This document shows positions 48,161 to 48,196 of a DNA stretch of 48,196 nt, in pieces. The notes beneath the pieces were generated by a model, which was given only the letters and a program-made list of their open reading frames with translations, was not told the origin of the DNA and ran no database searches. A program made the position numbers and the translations under genes. Within the stretch, counting starts at the first letter, position 1. Every line of letters starts with the position of its first letter. The stretch is from Lentzea kentuckyensis. GTDB lineage: Bacteria; Actinomycetota; Actinomycetes; Mycobacteriales; Pseudonocardiaceae. The DNA lies in the NCBI RefSeq assembly GCF_002150765.1, contig NZ_MUYM01000108.1:1-48196 (forward strand). The letters run 5' to 3'.

Positions 48161-48196
48161 TAGCGTGTCGCTGCTTAGTAGTGCTTTGTCGGGTTG

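Overview
The window is about 70% G+C. Its coding frames are very rich in G/C at codon position three, GTG starts are frequent, many gene pairs overlap by 4 nt (ATGA/GTGA), and the regulators are LacI, TetR, MarR, LuxR and ECF types. This points to an actinomycete chromosome. Many secreted glycosidases and esterases, LuxR-ATPases and siderophore-type synthetases suggest a soil or plant-litter member of the Pseudonocardiales or Streptomyces group. The genus is an inference. I see no rRNA, tRNA, CRISPR array, insertion sequence or phage gene.

Layout. (1) 1-7021: rightward genes for an MFS exporter, a HelD-like helicase, a small P-loop kinase, a PtpB-like tyrosine phosphatase and an ATP-grasp ligase, followed by a 26-codon ORF with a strong ribosome binding site. 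It resembles a small peptide or amino-acid ligase biosynthetic cassette. (2) 7031-8191: a leftward pair of small proteins and a ferritin-like protein. (3) 8194-14337: a GH1 beta-glucosidase, a LacI regulator, an alpha/beta-hydrolase, a GAF-LuxR regulator and a CocE-type hydrolase. Two almost identical LacI-type operators tie the glucosidase, lacI and hydrolase genes together. (4) 14483-18975: a secreted SMP-30-like protein, a scar-like operator region, and a MarR/aldehyde dehydrogenase/zinc alcohol dehydrogenase module. (5) 19112-23758: a secreted CE1/PHB-depolymerase-type esterase, an SDR plus amine-dehydrogenase-like pair divergent from a TetR gene, and a secreted SGNH hydrolase with a ricin-type lectin domain. 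(6) 23863-26852: a large ATPase-LuxR regulator and two very small proteins.

(7) 26864-35840 is the best-defined pathway: permease, two DUF1989 proteins (formerly 'urea carboxylase-associated', now carboxyguanidine deiminase), a biotin-dependent urea/guanidine carboxylase, allophanate hydrolase and a TetR regulator. All are in one leftward operon with overlapping stops and starts. Together they would convert guanidine to carboxyguanidine, then allophanate, then ammonia and CO2. I find no guanidine-I riboswitch; instead a 22-bp inverted repeat sits just upstream of the permease gene.

(8) 36204-41921: an orphan sugar-binding lipoprotein behind a LacI-type operator, an ECF sigma factor with a CU044_5270-type membrane partner, and a secreted rhamnosidase-like enzyme with four C-terminal four-cysteine repeats. 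The ribosome binding site and start codon of that enzyme lie in one arm of a perfect 14-bp hairpin. (9) 41914-48160: an ATP-grasp ligase, a secreted GH2 beta-galactosidase and two unusually short IucA/IucC-type synthetases that diverge from a 22-bp gap. This suggests an NRPS-independent siderophore locus that continues past the right edge.
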